From contig JAMWDI010000008.1 of NCBI GenBank assembly GCA_023819375.1, positions 1 through 55,775 on the forward strand: a stretch of 55,775 nucleotides of DNA, in the 5' to 3' direction. Under the pieces are notes generated by a model that was not told the DNA's origin, did not search any database, and saw only the letters and a program-made list of their open reading frames with translations. How positions within the stretch are numbered: the stretch's first letter is position 1; the number at the start of each line of letters is the position of its first letter. Both the position numbers and the translations under genes were made by a program. Positions 19,729 through 29,467 of this stretch are shown here, piece after piece. This DNA comes from Candidatus Omnitrophota bacterium. Its GTDB lineage: Bacteria; Ratteibacteria; UBA8468; B48-G9; JAFGKM01.

Positions 19729-19922
19729 AAAAAGGAATCCATCCTGAATACAAAGAAGCAACAATTGTTTGTGCTTGTGGTAATGTTGTTAAAACAAGAT
19801 CGACAAAATCTGAAATTAAAATAGAGATTTGTAATAAATGTCATCCATTCTTTACAGGAAAACAAAAATATGTTGATAGTGCGGGAAGAGTTGAGAAATT
19901 TATGAAGAAATATGGTAAATGA
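19725..19922 (+). CDS. rpmE: 50S ribosomal protein L31 (zinc-binding form)
   Basis: Small ribosomal protein of 65 residues that bridges the large and small subunits. It starts MKKGIHPEY as in most bacterial L31, and C16, C18, C36 and C39 form the zinc site, so this is the zinc-containing paralogue rather than the cysteine-free form used in zinc limitation. It overlaps the GerMN gene upstream and prfA downstream; rpmE-prfA adjacency is common in bacteria. Confidence 0.96.
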   Translation: MKKGIHPEYKEATIVCACGNVVKTRSTKSEIKIEICNKCHPFFTGKQKYVDSAGRVEKFMKKYGK

Positions 19923-20985
19923 AAAATTAAAAGAAATTGAAAAAGATTACATTAATTGCCTTGAATATTTAACAAAAAATCAAAAAGATTCTTTTAAATT
20001 AAAGGAAATTTTAAAAAAATTAAATTTTTATGAAGAAATTTTAAAACTTAAAAAACAACTTGAAGAGATAGAAAAAAGAATTAAGGAAGACGAAGAAATA
20101 CTGAAAAGTGAAGAAAAAGAATTAAAGGAGATTGCAAAAGAAGAATTAAAAAATTTAAAAGAAGAAAAGAAAAAAATTGAGAATGAAATAAATAAACTTC
20201 TAAATCCACCTGATATAAAAGACGAAAAAAATGCAATTATTGAAATCAGGGCAGGAACAGGTGGAGAAGAGGCTTGCCTTTTTGTTGGTGATCTTTTCAG
20301 GATGTATGTAAAATATTGTGAAAAAAAGAATTACGAAATAGAAATTTTGGACTCCCACCCATCTGAATTGGGAGGCTTTAAAGAAATAATCTTTATTGTG
20401 AAAGGAAAAGGTGCATATGGAAATTTGAAATTTGAAGGTGGAGTTCATAGGGTTCAAAGAATACCAGAAACAGATGCATATGGAAGAATTCATACTTCAG
20501 CAGCAACAGTTGCAGTTTTTCCAGAAATGGAAGAAGAGGAGATTAAAATAAATCCAGATGATTTGAAAATAGAAACTTTTAGAGCAAGTGGACATGGTGG
20601 ACAACATGTAAATAAAACCTCATCAGCGGTCAGAATAACTCATATTCCCACAGGGATTACAGCAAGTTGTCAAGATGATAGGTCACAGTTAAAAAATAAA
20701 GAAAAAGCAATGAAAATATTAAGAGCAAGATTACAGAATTTTTATGAAATGGAAAGAAGAAAAAAGATTGAAGATGAAAGAAGAAAGTTTGTCAAAACTG
20801 GGGATAGAAGTGAAAAAATAAGAACATACAATTTTCCTCAAAATCGTGTAACAGACCATAGAATTAATTTTACTTTATATAATTTAGATAAGGTAATGGA
20901 TGGTGAAATAGATGAATTAATAGAAAAATTGAAGGAGGGACTCGGCAAAAATTTAAAATTATCAAATAGACAAATTGACAATTAA
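19912..20985 (+). CDS. prfA: Peptide chain release factor 1
   Basis: Terminates translation at UAA and UAG. The anticodon-like tripeptide PET is at residues 185-187 in [19 protein letters not shown], which marks RF1 rather than RF2 (SPF). The catalytic GGQ at 229-231 is intact. An extended lysine/glutamate-rich helical N-terminus is typical, and 357 residues is the normal length. Its start lies 11 bases inside rpmE and is followed 1.9 kb later by prmC, the enzyme that methylates this GGQ glutamine. Confidence 0.96.
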   Translation: MVNEKLKEIEKDYINCLEYLTKNQKDSFKLKEILKKLNFYEEILKLKKQLEEIEKRIKEDEEILKSEEKELKEIAKEELKNLKEEKKKIENEINKLLNPPDIKDEKNAIIEIRAGTGGEEACLFVGDLFRMYVKYCEKKNYEIEILDSHPSELGGFKEIIFIVKGKGAYGNLKFEGGVHRVQRIPETDAYGRIHTSAATVAVFPEMEEEEIKINPDDLKIETFRASGHGGQHVNKTSSAVRITHIPTGITASCQDDRSQLKNKEKAMKILRARLQNFYEMERRKKIEDERRKFVKTGDRSEKIRTYNFPQNRVTDHRINFTLYNLDKVMDGEIDELIEKLKEGLGKNLKLSNRQIDN

Positions 20986-21024
20986 TTTTTTTTGAAGTAA
21001 TTTATTATTAAAGGGGTTTTACAA

Positions 21025-22857
21025 ATGAAAAAATTGAAAATTTCTTTTGTGTTATTTTTCATAATTTGTCTTATTTTATCTGGAAAAGAAGTAAGAGAAC
21101 TTATTGATGAAGGAATTTTTTATTTAAGAATTGGAGACTATGAAAATTCAATAAAAATATTTGAGAACGCTAAAAGAATGTCTCCTGAAAATCCAGATAT
21201 TTATCATTTACTTGGAGAAGCATATTTTTATAATGGAGAAATTCAGAAAGCAATTACAAATTTGCAAAAAGCAATTGAAATGAATGATAAAAACCCCTCT
21301 TATTATTATACAATTGCACTTGTATATTTATCTCAAAATAAAAATAAAGAGGCCCTTGAAGCACTTGAAAAAGTTATTAAAATTTCTCCTCTTTCAATAT
21401 ATGGAAAAAGTGCCTTGAAAATAAAACAGGAAATTGAAAATGAAAATTATAAAGATGAAATTGTAAAAAGGTGGGAAAAAATTGAAAATGAAGAGAAAAT
21501 AAAAAGAGAAGAATTGAAAAAAATTCGAGAAAGAACTTCTCAGGAAGAGATAAGTCCTGCAGGAGAGATTGAAGCTCTTCCTAAGGAAGAAAAGATACCA
21601 ATAGTAAATTTAATAAAAAGATTAAAATATGGAACTGATGCGATGAGGATAAATTCTTCTAATTTGTTAATTAAATATTCTGCTGTAGAAATTAATTCTA
21701 TTGTAGGAGAAATTCTTGAAATGGTAAAAAAAGAAGAAAATCCAGAAATTAAAAGAAATTTAATAATTGCTTTAGGGAAAGTAAAAACACCTGAGGTTAT
21801 CAATGTTCTTTTAAATATAATTAAAGATGAGAATGAATTGTTTGAAATAAAAATTATTGCTCTTGATGTAATTGAAACTCTACAATCTGAAAAGGTTGTT
21901 TCAGAATTAAGAACAATTTTATCTCAAATGGTAGAAAAAAGAGAAAAAGAAAGAGAAGAGGCAAGAAAAAATATAGAAAAAATAAATCAAGACCTTGATG
22001 ACCTTACTGTTAAAAGATTGACCTTAAATAATACTTTACAAGATTTAAATAGTAAAAAGAGTCAAATAGATGGAATTCTTGGTGGTCCATCAGAAATGAT
22101 GGGGCCTGAAATGCCACCAGGAATGATACCTCCAGGTGGACCAGCAGTTGCTGGTGGTAGAAGATTAACAGAAAGAGAATATAAACAAATGCTTGAAGAA
22201 AGAAGAAAATTAGAAGATAGAATAAAACAAACAAATGAAGAACTTGAAAAAATAAATAAACAAATTGATGAATTGAATTTAAAGAAAAGAAAATATGAAG
22301 AATTACTTGCTATTAAAGGTAGAAAAATCGATATAACATCTCTCAGTTCATCAGCAGTTGTTACTGTGATTACAGAAAGACCAAGAGAAATAGGACCTCC
22401 TGCTTTTCCTGAAGGTCCTGGTGCTATGATGGTTGAAATGTTTAGTCCATCTCAGAGAGAAACAGATGAAGAAAAAAATGAAATAATCTTTGCAGTTAAA
22501 CTTATTAAAACTCTTGGAGAATTGAGAGATAAAAATTCAATATCACTTATTAAAAAAGCATGGAAAGAATTTGGGGTTCCTGGTTTAGAAATATATTATC
22601 TTATTGCACTTGGTAAACTTGGAGAATTTACAAATATAAATTTGTTAGTTAATAGATTGAAAAGAGATATCCCACAAGGAAATATAGAAGAAGTAAATAT
22701 CAGAAAAAATATAATTGAAGTTCTTGGTGAATATTTAAAAATTAATCCTAATGAAAATATAAAAGGACTTATTGAATTTCTTGCTGAAGAAAGTGAATAT
22801 CCAGAAATAAAAAATGCTGCACAAAAAGTATCTTTTATAATAAAACAAGGGTCTTGA
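21025..22857 (+). CDS. Secreted or periplasmic TPR-HEAT protein with coiled coil and Pro/Gly-rich linker
   Basis: Protein of 610 residues with an N-terminal signal peptide (hydrophobic 5-19). TPR repeats fill about 25-145; HEAT-like repeats occupy about 190-300; long charged helices likely to form coiled coil lie at 300-350 and 382-435, separated by a Pro/Gly/Met-rich linker at about 353-378; a second helical-repeat region runs from 480 to the end. This is a scaffold architecture with no catalytic motif. A clear AAAGGGG site precedes the ATG. Function is unknown; it sits between prfA and prmC. Confidence 0.72.
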   Translation: MKKLKISFVLFFIICLILSGKEVRELIDEGIFYLRIGDYENSIKIFENAKRMSPENPDIYHLLGEAYFYNGEIQKAITNLQKAIEMNDKNPSYYYTIALVYLSQNKNKEALEALEKVIKISPLSIYGKSALKIKQEIENENYKDEIVKRWEKIENEEKIKREELKKIRERTSQEEISPAGEIEALPKEEKIPIVNLIKRLKYGTDAMRINSSNLLIKYSAVEINSIVGEILEMVKKEENPEIKRNLIIALGKVKTPEVINVLLNIIKDENELFEIKIIALDVIETLQSEKVVSELRTILSQMVEKREKEREEARKNIEKINQDLDDLTVKRLTLNNTLQDLNSKKSQIDGILGGPSEMMGPEMPPGMIPPGGPAVAGGRRLTEREYKQMLEERRKLEDRIKQTNEELEKINKQIDELNLKKRKYEELLAIKGRKIDITSLSSSAVVTVITERPREIGPPAFPEGPGAMMVEMFSPSQRETDEEKNEIIFAVKLIKTLGELRDKNSISLIKKAWKEFGVPGLEIYYLIALGKLGEFTNINLLVNRLKRDIPQGNIEEVNIRKNIIEVLGEYLKINPNENIKGLIEFLAEESEYPEIKNAAQKVSFIIKQGS

Positions 22858-22864
22858 AAATTCT

Positions 22865-23707
22865 GTGAATATTTTTTCTCTTCTTAATAAATGTGTAGAA
22901 ATTTTAAAAAATAATGGTATTGAAAATCCTGTTTATGAAAGTGAACTGTTAATTTCACATTTTTTAAACATTGAAAGATATAAAATCTATACTGAAAAAA
23001 TTGAAATTAAGGAAAATTTTGTTAAAAAAATTTTAAAACTTATAGATAAAAGAGTTAGGGGTTATCCACTTCAATACCTTATAAAAAAAGCATATTTTTT
23101 TGATATAGAATTTAAAATAGTAGAAGGAGTTTTTATTCCCAGGCCTGAAACAGAATTGCTTGTAGAAGAAGTTATATGTTTATATAAAAAATATTTCTAT
23201 CCTAAAAAAATTAAAATCCTTGATATAGGCACAGGTTGTGGAAATATAGGAATTTCTCTTGCTTTAAATATAGAAAACTGTTTTGTCAAAGGAGTTGATA
23301 TTTCAAAAAAAGCATTAAAAATTGCAAGAGAAAATGCTATTTTAAACAATGTTAAAAACAAAGTGAAATTTTTTTATTCAAATATATTTTCTAATATTAA
23401 TGAAAAATTTGAAATAATCACAAGTAATCCCCCGTATATAAGTGAGAAAGATTATGCAAAACTTGATAGAGAAGTTAAAAAAGAACCCAAAAGAAGTTTA
23501 TATGGAGGGAAAGATGGATTAAAAGTTATAAGAAAAATTATAAAAGAATGTAAACACTATATGAAAAAAAACGGCTTTCTTGTCCTTGAAATAGGATATA
23601 ATCAGACAAAAAAAATTAAAGAATTTATTCCTGACGAATTGGAAATTGTAAAAGTTAAAAAAGATTTCTCAGGAATTGAAAGAGTTTTAGTCTTTAAAAA
23701 AAAATAA
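22865..23707 (+). CDS. prmC: Release factor glutamine methyltransferase
   Basis: N5-methylates the glutamine of the GGQ motif of release factors using S-adenosylmethionine. The 280-residue protein has an N-terminal helical domain, then the class I methyltransferase fold with IPRPETELLVEE, DIGTGCGNIGISLAL and the catalytic NPPY at 188-191. The start codon is GTG at 22865, placed seven bases after the preceding stop. Association with prfA two genes upstream is a conserved bacterial arrangement. Confidence 0.93.
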   Translation: MNIFSLLNKCVEILKNNGIENPVYESELLISHFLNIERYKIYTEKIEIKENFVKKILKLIDKRVRGYPLQYLIKKAYFFDIEFKIVEGVFIPRPETELLVEEVICLYKKYFYPKKIKILDIGTGCGNIGISLALNIENCFVKGVDISKKALKIARENAILNNVKNKVKFFYSNIFSNINEKFEIITSNPPYISEKDYAKLDREVKKEPKRSLYGGKDGLKVIRKIIKECKHYMKKNGFLVLEIGYNQTKKIKEFIPDELEIVKVKKDFSGIERVLVFKKK

Positions 23708-23745
23708 AAAATAGTAAAATATATAGGAAAAAAGAAAGGAGAAGA

Positions 23746-25017
23746 ATGGAAAAGTTTGTTATAGAAGGAAAACAGAAACTTGAAGGTGAAGTAAAAATTT
23801 CTGGTTCAAAAAATGCGGCTTTACCTATCATTGCTGCAAGTATAATGGGAGAGGGAAAAACAATTTTACATAATATACCTAATTTGAAAGATGTCCAAAC
23901 AATTTTAAAAATTTTGAATTATATGGGAGTAAAAACTAAATTTGAAAACAATGTTTTAGAAATAGACCCTTCTGGTATATATCAATTTACTGCTCCATAT
24001 GAATTTGTAAGTACAATGAGAGGTTCAATATGTCTACTTGGTCCTTTACTTGCAAAATATAAAACTGCAAAATTTTCTATGCCTGGAGGATGTGTTATTG
24101 GCCCACGACCTATTGATTTACATTTAAAAGGATTAAAAAAACTTGGAGTTAAAATTGAAAATGAAGAGGGATATATTGTTGGAAAAGTTGAAGATAAATT
24201 AAAGGGTAATATTGTTTTTCTCGGTGGTAATTTTGGTTCAAGTGTCCTTGCAACTGCAAATGTTATGTGTGCTGCCACTCTTGCAGAAGGAGAAACCATT
24301 ATTGAATTTGCCGCTTGTGAACCAGAAATTGTTGACCTTGCTAATTTTCTAAAAAAAATGGGTGCAAAAATTTATGGTGAGGGTTCACATTTAATAAGGA
24401 TTGAAGGTGTAAAAAAACTTAAAGGTACTGAATATACCATTATTCCTGACAGAATTGAAGCAGGAACTTATATTTTAGCAGGCTATATAACAAAAAGTAG
24501 AATTAAAATAAGTGGAGTAATAACACATCATCTTCTTTCTTTATTTGACAAAATTGAAGAATCAGGTCTGGAAATTAATTTTGGTGATACCTATGTTGAA
24601 ACTATTCCTAAAGAAAAATGGAAGGCGATTGAAATTACAACTTTACCTTATCCTGGTTTTCCAACTGATTTGCAAGCTCAGATAATGAGTTTTTTAACGT
24701 TGGCAGATGGAGTGAGTTTAATCACAGAGAAAGTTTTTCCAGAAAGATTTATTCACGTAGGTGAACTTAATCGTCTTGGAGCTGATATTACTCTTGATGG
24801 TTCAAAAGCAATTATTAAAGGTGTAAGTTCTCTTAAAGGAGCAAAGGTTATGGCATCAGATTTAAGAGCAAGTGCAGCATTAGTTTTAGCCGCACTTGCT
24901 GCCGAAGGTACCACAGAAATTTCAAGAATTTATCACCTTGACAGAGGATATGAAAAATTTGAAAAAAAATTGAGTGATTTAGGTGCTAAAATAAAGAGAG
25001 TTAAGGAGGAAACCTAA
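23746..25017 (+). CDS. murA: UDP-N-acetylglucosamine 1-carboxyvinyltransferase
   Basis: Transfers enolpyruvate from PEP to UDP-GlcNAc, the first committed step of peptidoglycan synthesis. The EPSP-synthase-like fold is evident from KISGSKNAALPI near the start, MRGSICLLGPLLA, and the active-site loop GGCVIGPRPIDLHL with catalytic Cys116; the Cys-to-Asp change of naturally fosfomycin-resistant enzymes is not seen. Length is 423 residues. GGAG before the ATG gives a clear ribosome site. It is followed after one base by dapB and dapL, also serving cell-wall synthesis. Confidence 0.96.
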   Translation: MEKFVIEGKQKLEGEVKISGSKNAALPIIAASIMGEGKTILHNIPNLKDVQTILKILNYMGVKTKFENNVLEIDPSGIYQFTAPYEFVSTMRGSICLLGPLLAKYKTAKFSMPGGCVIGPRPIDLHLKGLKKLGVKIENEEGYIVGKVEDKLKGNIVFLGGNFGSSVLATANVMCAATLAEGETIIEFAACEPEIVDLANFLKKMGAKIYGEGSHLIRIEGVKKLKGTEYTIIPDRIEAGTYILAGYITKSRIKISGVITHHLLSLFDKIEESGLEINFGDTYVETIPKEKWKAIEITTLPYPGFPTDLQAQIMSFLTLADGVSLITEKVFPERFIHVGELNRLGADITLDGSKAIIKGVSSLKGAKVMASDLRASAALVLAALAAEGTTEISRIYHLDRGYEKFEKKLSDLGAKIKRVKEET

Positions 25018-25018
25018 A

Positions 25019-25813
25019 ATGGAAAAAATAACTTTAATTATTTGTGGCGCGTGCGGTAAAATGGGACAAACTGTAATGAAACTTGCCTTAAAAGATAATA
25101 ATTTTTTAATCAAAGGTGGCATTGAAGTAAAAGGGCATGAAATGATTGGAAAAAAAATTGAGGGTATACCAATTTACAATGACTTATCAGAAATCTTAGA
25201 AAAAGGTGATGTAGTAATTGATTTTACAACTCCATCTGCAACAATAGATTTTATTAAAAAAGTTGAAGAAAAAATGGGAAAAATAGTTATAGGAACAACA
25301 GGATTTGAAAAAAATCAAATGGAAAAAATAATGTTATTAGGTGAAACTACATCTGTTTTCTTTTCTCCTAATATGAGTTTAGGAGTCAATTTATTTTTTG
25401 AAATTATAAAATATGCTGTAAAACTATTAAAAAATTATGAAATTGAAATAAAAGAAATTCATCACCATTTCAAAAAGGATGCACCAAGTGGAACAGCAAA
25501 AAAAATAGCAGAAATTATATGTAATGAAAAAAACTGGAAAATAGATAATGTTTTAAAATATGGAAGAAGTGGATTTACTGACATAAGAAAGTTTGAAGAA
25601 ATTGGAATTCATTCTTTAAGAATTGGAGATATTGTTGGTGAACACTATGTTTATTTTGGAGGGCTTGGTGAGATTATAGAAATTTCACATAGATGTTACA
25701 ATAGAGAATCTTTCGCAAGTGGAGCATTAAAAGCAGCAAAATTTATAAGTAAAAAAGAAAAGGGATTTTACAGTATGGAAGATTTAATAAAAGAGGAGGT
25801 TCTCAATGTTTGA
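25019..25813 (+). CDS. dapB: 4-Hydroxy-tetrahydrodipicolinate reductase
   Basis: NAD(P)H-dependent step of lysine/diaminopimelate synthesis. The Rossmann loop GACGKMGQ lies at residues 10-17 and the family signature EIHHHFKKDAPSGTA contains the catalytic histidine and lysine. NMSLGVNLFFE and the C-terminal EISHRCYNRESFASGALKAA match the family. Length 264. It overlaps dapL by eight bases, so reductase and aminotransferase are made together. Confidence 0.95.
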   Translation: MEKITLIICGACGKMGQTVMKLALKDNNFLIKGGIEVKGHEMIGKKIEGIPIYNDLSEILEKGDVVIDFTTPSATIDFIKKVEEKMGKIVIGTTGFEKNQMEKIMLLGETTSVFFSPNMSLGVNLFFEIIKYAVKLLKNYEIEIKEIHHHFKKDAPSGTAKKIAEIICNEKNWKIDNVLKYGRSGFTDIRKFEEIGIHSLRIGDIVGEHYVYFGGLGEIIEISHRCYNRESFASGALKAAKFISKKEKGFYSMEDLIKEEVLNV

Positions 25814-26963
25814 AATAAGTGAAAGATTAAAAAAAATCCCACCATATCTTTTTGTTGAAATAGATAAAAAAAAGAAAAAATTACTTGAAAAAGGAGAAGA
25901 TGTTATTGACTTTGGAGTAGGAGACCCTGATATGCCAACTCCTTCAAATATTATTGAAGCAATGAAAAAAGCGGTTGAAAATCCAAAATTTCATAGATAT
26001 CCTTTTGGAAAAGGAACAAAAGAATTCAGAAAGGCTATCTCTGATTTTTATAAAAAAAATTATGATGTAAAAATAGACCCTGACGAAGAGATATGTGTTC
26101 TTATTGGTTCTAAAGAAGGAATATCTCATTTTCCTTTATGTTTCATAAATCCTGGAGATGTTTCACTCGTTCCTGAGCCTGGATATCCTGTTTACTCTAT
26201 TGGAACTTTAATTGCTGGTGGAGAGAGTTATTTTTTGCCTTTAAAAGAAGAAAACGATTTTTTACCTGATTTAGGAAAAATTCCAGATGAAATAGTTAGA
26301 AAAGCCAAAATTTTATATTTAAATTATCCTAATAATCCAACTGGAAGTTTTGCCAATAAGGACTTTTTAAAAGATGTTATAAATTTTTGCAAAAAGAATA
26401 AAATTATACTTGCTTATGATGCTGCCTACAGTGAGATATATTTTGAAGAAAAACCTGTAAATATTTTTTCAATAGAAGGAGCAAAAGAAGTTACAATTGA
26501 ATTCAATTCCCTTTCTAAAACTTACAATATGACTGGATGGAGAATTGGCTGGGCTTGTGGAAATTCTTTTTTAATTTCTTCACTCGCTAAAATTAAAGAA
26601 AATATTGATTCTGGAACTTTTGAAGCAATCCAATTTGCAGGAATTGAAGCATTAACTGGCTCTCAGGATAGTGTTGCCAAAATGAGAGAAATATATAAAA
26701 AAAGAAGAGATTTATTTGCTGATGGAATAAAAAAATTAGGATTTGAATTTTCATTACCAAAAGGTACATTTTACTTTTGGGTTAAAATTAAAGAAAACTC
26801 TATAAAATTTGTTGATTTTTTATTAGAAAATGGTAAAATAGTAGCAACACCAGGGGTTGGTTTTGGTCCATCTGGTGAAGGTTATGTAAGATTTTCTTTA
26901 ACAATCAATGAAAGCAAAATAAAAGAAGCAATTGAAAGAATGAAAAAAATATGGGCAAAATAG
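25806..26963 (+). CDS. dapL: LL-Diaminopimelate aminotransferase
   Basis: Fold-type I PLP aminotransferase of 385 residues that converts tetrahydrodipicolinate directly to LL-diaminopimelate, bypassing the succinylase/acetylase routes. PLP lysine is K238 in SLSKTYNMTGWRIGW; YPNNPTGS and the starting FEISERLKKIPPYLFVEID resemble DapL/AspC-like DapL2 proteins. Direct overlap with dapB strongly supports this assignment over a generic aspartate aminotransferase. DapL is characteristic of plants, Chlamydiae, Lentisphaerae/Verrucomicrobia-like bacteria and others. GAGGAGG precedes the ATG. Confidence 0.85.
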   Translation: MFEISERLKKIPPYLFVEIDKKKKKLLEKGEDVIDFGVGDPDMPTPSNIIEAMKKAVENPKFHRYPFGKGTKEFRKAISDFYKKNYDVKIDPDEEICVLIGSKEGISHFPLCFINPGDVSLVPEPGYPVYSIGTLIAGGESYFLPLKEENDFLPDLGKIPDEIVRKAKILYLNYPNNPTGSFANKDFLKDVINFCKKNKIILAYDAAYSEIYFEEKPVNIFSIEGAKEVTIEFNSLSKTYNMTGWRIGWACGNSFLISSLAKIKENIDSGTFEAIQFAGIEALTGSQDSVAKMREIYKKRRDLFADGIKKLGFEFSLPKGTFYFWVKIKENSIKFVDFLLENGKIVATPGVGFGPSGEGYVRFSLTINESKIKEAIERMKKIWAK

Positions 26964-27403
26964 TTATTATAGTTGGGAATGAAGATGATTTAAAATACAT
27001 AGAAGAAGCAGAAAATATATTAAAAGAGTTTGGAATTTATTATATTAAAAGAATTTTTTCTGGATTTGAAACTTTAGAACCAGTTTTTGATTTTATTGAT
27101 ATGGCTGAAAAAGAAAATTTTGATATTATAATTGTTTGTAGTGGAGTTTCAACACATCTTGCAGGAATCATTGCTTCAAGAACAACAATTCCAGTTATAT
27201 GTGTTCCTTTACCCACAAATAATATTGCAACAACAGATCTTATATATTCTTCTGTTCAAATGCCTGAAGGAGTTCCTGTCGCCTGTATGTCTTTAGGAAA
27301 AGCAGGTGTTAAAAATTCTGCAATTTTAGCGATAGAAATTCTTTCATTGAAAGATTCAAATTTGAAAGAAAAATTGAAAGAATTTAAAAAACAATATATT
27401 TAA
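26951..27403 (+). CDS. PurE-like protein lacking the canonical SAHR motif
   Basis: Protein of 150 residues that clearly follows the PurE (N5-CAIR mutase/AIR carboxylase) fold: IVGNEDD at 7-13, STHLAGI around H69 and SSVQMPEGVPVACMSLGKAG in the second half. Where PurE has the SAHRTPD loop carrying a catalytic histidine, this protein reads SGFETLE (residues 37-43), so that histidine and the arginine are absent. Either it is a divergent enzyme or a PurE-fold protein acting on another substrate. It starts inside the end of dapL (13-bp overlap) with no purK or other purine genes around, so involvement in amino-acid or cell-wall metabolism is possible. Confidence 0.75.
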   Translation: MGKIVIIVGNEDDLKYIEEAENILKEFGIYYIKRIFSGFETLEPVFDFIDMAEKENFDIIIVCSGVSTHLAGIIASRTTIPVICVPLPTNNIATTDLIYSSVQMPEGVPVACMSLGKAGVKNSAILAIEILSLKDSNLKEKLKEFKKQYI

Positions 27404-27423
27404 AATTTAAACAAGGAGGTAAA

Positions 27424-28494
27424 ATGGTTTATGCAAGATATAAAGATGGACTTGAAGTCAGTGAAGGAATTTTTAAAGTTCTTGCCAAATTTGCTCCTGA
27501 TGGAGTAATGGATGTTTTTGCTTCTGATCAGCATAGTTCCTATCTTAAACTTACAAATGCCTATTTAAAGCACATTGGCGAAAATAGAGAAGCAAACGAT
27601 GAAGACGTTAAAGAAGTTTGTATAAGATTTGCAAGACATTTAAAAGGCGAAGTTACTGCTGCTTTATTTAATCATCTTGCAATTTTAACTCCTGGATTTA
27701 AAGAAGCATTAGGTTCAGATATACTTTTAATTGGACGTCTTGAACATACAAAACCAATTGAACTTGATGGAGGCCTTGGTAAAGTTGCAAGATTAGCAAT
27801 AGAACCAGAAGAAATTGCTGATAAAGTTGATGCTTTTAAAACTTTAGTTTATCTAAATCCTGACCACAAAGAAAGTTGGGAAAAAAACAAAGAATGGCTC
27901 GCAAATGTTTTTGAAAAATGCAAAAAACTTGAAAAACCTCTTTATAACGAAACACTTCTTGCAGACTTACCAGGAGAAACAAAATTGGAAAAAGCAAAAA
28001 AATTACCAGATGCTTTAATAAAAATGGCTCAAGATTTTTCTCCGTTTGGCCATTTCTATAAAACACAGGTACCGGTTTTATGGGTAGAAGAAGATGGTAA
28101 AATTATTCAAGTTTGTTCTCCTCAAGTAGTAAGAGATGTTGCCAAAGAAATGGAAAAGATATCTCCAAGACCTATGCTTCTTTTGAGTGCTGCAGTTGAT
28201 TTTGAACAGTATGTAATCCAATATAGCTCTGTTTGTGATTTAGTCTCAGGCCCAATGTGTGGAAGAGCATATTTTAAAGAAGCATTCACTGATCCTGAAA
28301 CAAAAGATTGGGATTCCCTTGAAAATTCTTTTGTCAAAATAGCAATTCCAAGAATACGTCAAATAAGAACAATAACAAAAGTTATGTCAAAACCATGGTG
28401 GTATAAATTTGAATGGATAAGTGAAGAAGGGAAAAAACTTATAAAAGAAACAAGAGAAATTAAACCGGGTCTTAAAGCAGATTTTGGTTATTAA
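27424..28494 (+). CDS. Class I aldolase, tagatose-1,6-bisphosphate aldolase (LacD)-like
   Basis: Protein of 356 residues related to the LacD branch of the DeoC/LacD class I aldolases: FASDQHSSYLKL resembles the LacD start, FYKTQVPV holds the likely Schiff-base lysine K213, and LLSAAVDFEQYV followed by SGPMCGRAYFKEA matches the phosphate-binding C-terminal strands. It would cleave a ketohexose bisphosphate to triose phosphates. Five bases separate it from the phosphofructokinase gene, so together they plausibly make the upper part of glycolysis. A consensus AAGGAGGT (27413-27420) suggests strong expression. True fructose versus tagatose specificity is not decidable. Confidence 0.75.
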   Translation: MVYARYKDGLEVSEGIFKVLAKFAPDGVMDVFASDQHSSYLKLTNAYLKHIGENREANDEDVKEVCIRFARHLKGEVTAALFNHLAILTPGFKEALGSDILLIGRLEHTKPIELDGGLGKVARLAIEPEEIADKVDAFKTLVYLNPDHKESWEKNKEWLANVFEKCKKLEKPLYNETLLADLPGETKLEKAKKLPDALIKMAQDFSPFGHFYKTQVPVLWVEEDGKIIQVCSPQVVRDVAKEMEKISPRPMLLLSAAVDFEQYVIQYSSVCDLVSGPMCGRAYFKEAFTDPETKDWDSLENSFVKIAIPRIRQIRTITKVMSKPWWYKFEWISEEGKKLIKETREIKPGLKADFGY

Positions 28495-28499
28495 AATAA

Positions 28500-29465
28500 A
28501 TGAAAAAAATAGGTGTAATAACAACTGGTGGTGATGCACCTGGGATGAATGCTGCTATAAGAAGTGTTGTAAGGACAGCAATTTTTTACAACATTGAGGT
28601 TGTTGGAATTGTAGAAGGTTTCAAAGGCCTCTATGAAAAAAAATTTATTTCTCTGAATTCAAGAAGTGTAAGTGGAATAATAAATCAAGGTGGAACAATA
28701 TTAAAAACAAAAAGATTTTATGAATTTAAAAATAAACAAGTAAGAGAAACTTCTTACCAAAATTTAAAAAATGAAAATATAGAAGGACTTGTTGTTATAG
28801 GTGGCAATGGTTCAGCAGTAGGGGCATATCTTTTATATTCTGAATTTAATTTTCCAGTAGTTCATATTCCTGCATCAATAGATAATGATGTTTATGGAAC
28901 AGATTATACAATTGGATTTGATACAGCAGTAAATACAGCAATTGATGCAATTGATAAAATAAGAGATACAGCAACAAGCCATGAAAGGACATTTATAATT
29001 GAAGTAATGGGTAGAGACTGCGGAAATTTAGCGCTTGAAGTTGGAATAGTTTGTGGAGCAGAAATTGTTATTATTCCTGAAATAAAATTTGAAATAGATA
29101 AAATTGTTGAAGAAATCAAAGAAGAAGAAAAAAAGGGCAAAAAAAGTTGTATAATAGTTCTGGCAGAAGGTGCAGGAAAAGCAGAAGATTTAACAAAAAT
29201 TCTTAAAGAAAAATTGCCGGATAGAGAAATAAGATATACAGTTTTAGGTTATATTCAAAGAGGTGGTAAACCAACATATTTAACAAGAAAACTTGCTACA
29301 ATATTTGGAAGTAAAGCAGTTGAACTTTTAATAAGTGGCCAATATGGTTATATGATAGGTTTAAAGGGCGAAGAAATTATTTATGTTCCTCTTGTAGAAG
29401 TTGTAAACAACAAAAAATTGCCAAAATTTGAATATTTAGATATAATTCAAAAAATGTCAATTTGA
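28500..29465 (+). CDS. pfkA: 6-Phosphofructokinase
   Basis: Phosphorylates fructose 6-phosphate. The 321-residue protein has TTGGDAPGMNAAIR at the start, PASIDND with catalytic Asp128, IGFDTAVNTAIDAIDKIRDTA, and MGRDCG for substrate binding. Gly104 points to ATP rather than pyrophosphate use (PPi enzymes have Asp there), but the preceding residue is Asn103 where Escherichia coli PfkA has Asp103, a magnesium-ATP ligand. The phosphate donor is therefore not certain. It follows the LacD-like aldolase in the same transcript, with no Shine-Dalgarno sequence of its own. Confidence 0.9.
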   Translation: MKKIGVITTGGDAPGMNAAIRSVVRTAIFYNIEVVGIVEGFKGLYEKKFISLNSRSVSGIINQGGTILKTKRFYEFKNKQVRETSYQNLKNENIEGLVVIGGNGSAVGAYLLYSEFNFPVVHIPASIDNDVYGTDYTIGFDTAVNTAIDAIDKIRDTATSHERTFIIEVMGRDCGNLALEVGIVCGAEIVIIPEIKFEIDKIVEEIKEEEKKGKKSCIIVLAEGAGKAEDLTKILKEKLPDREIRYTVLGYIQRGGKPTYLTRKLATIFGSKAVELLISGQYGYMIGLKGEEIIYVPLVEVVNNKKLPKFEYLDIIQKMSI

Positions 29466-29467
29466 GG

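Noticed and set aside
23982-24299. 105-residue minus-strand frame within murA
   Set aside because: Antisense to a complete murA, with no ribosome site or recognisable motif.
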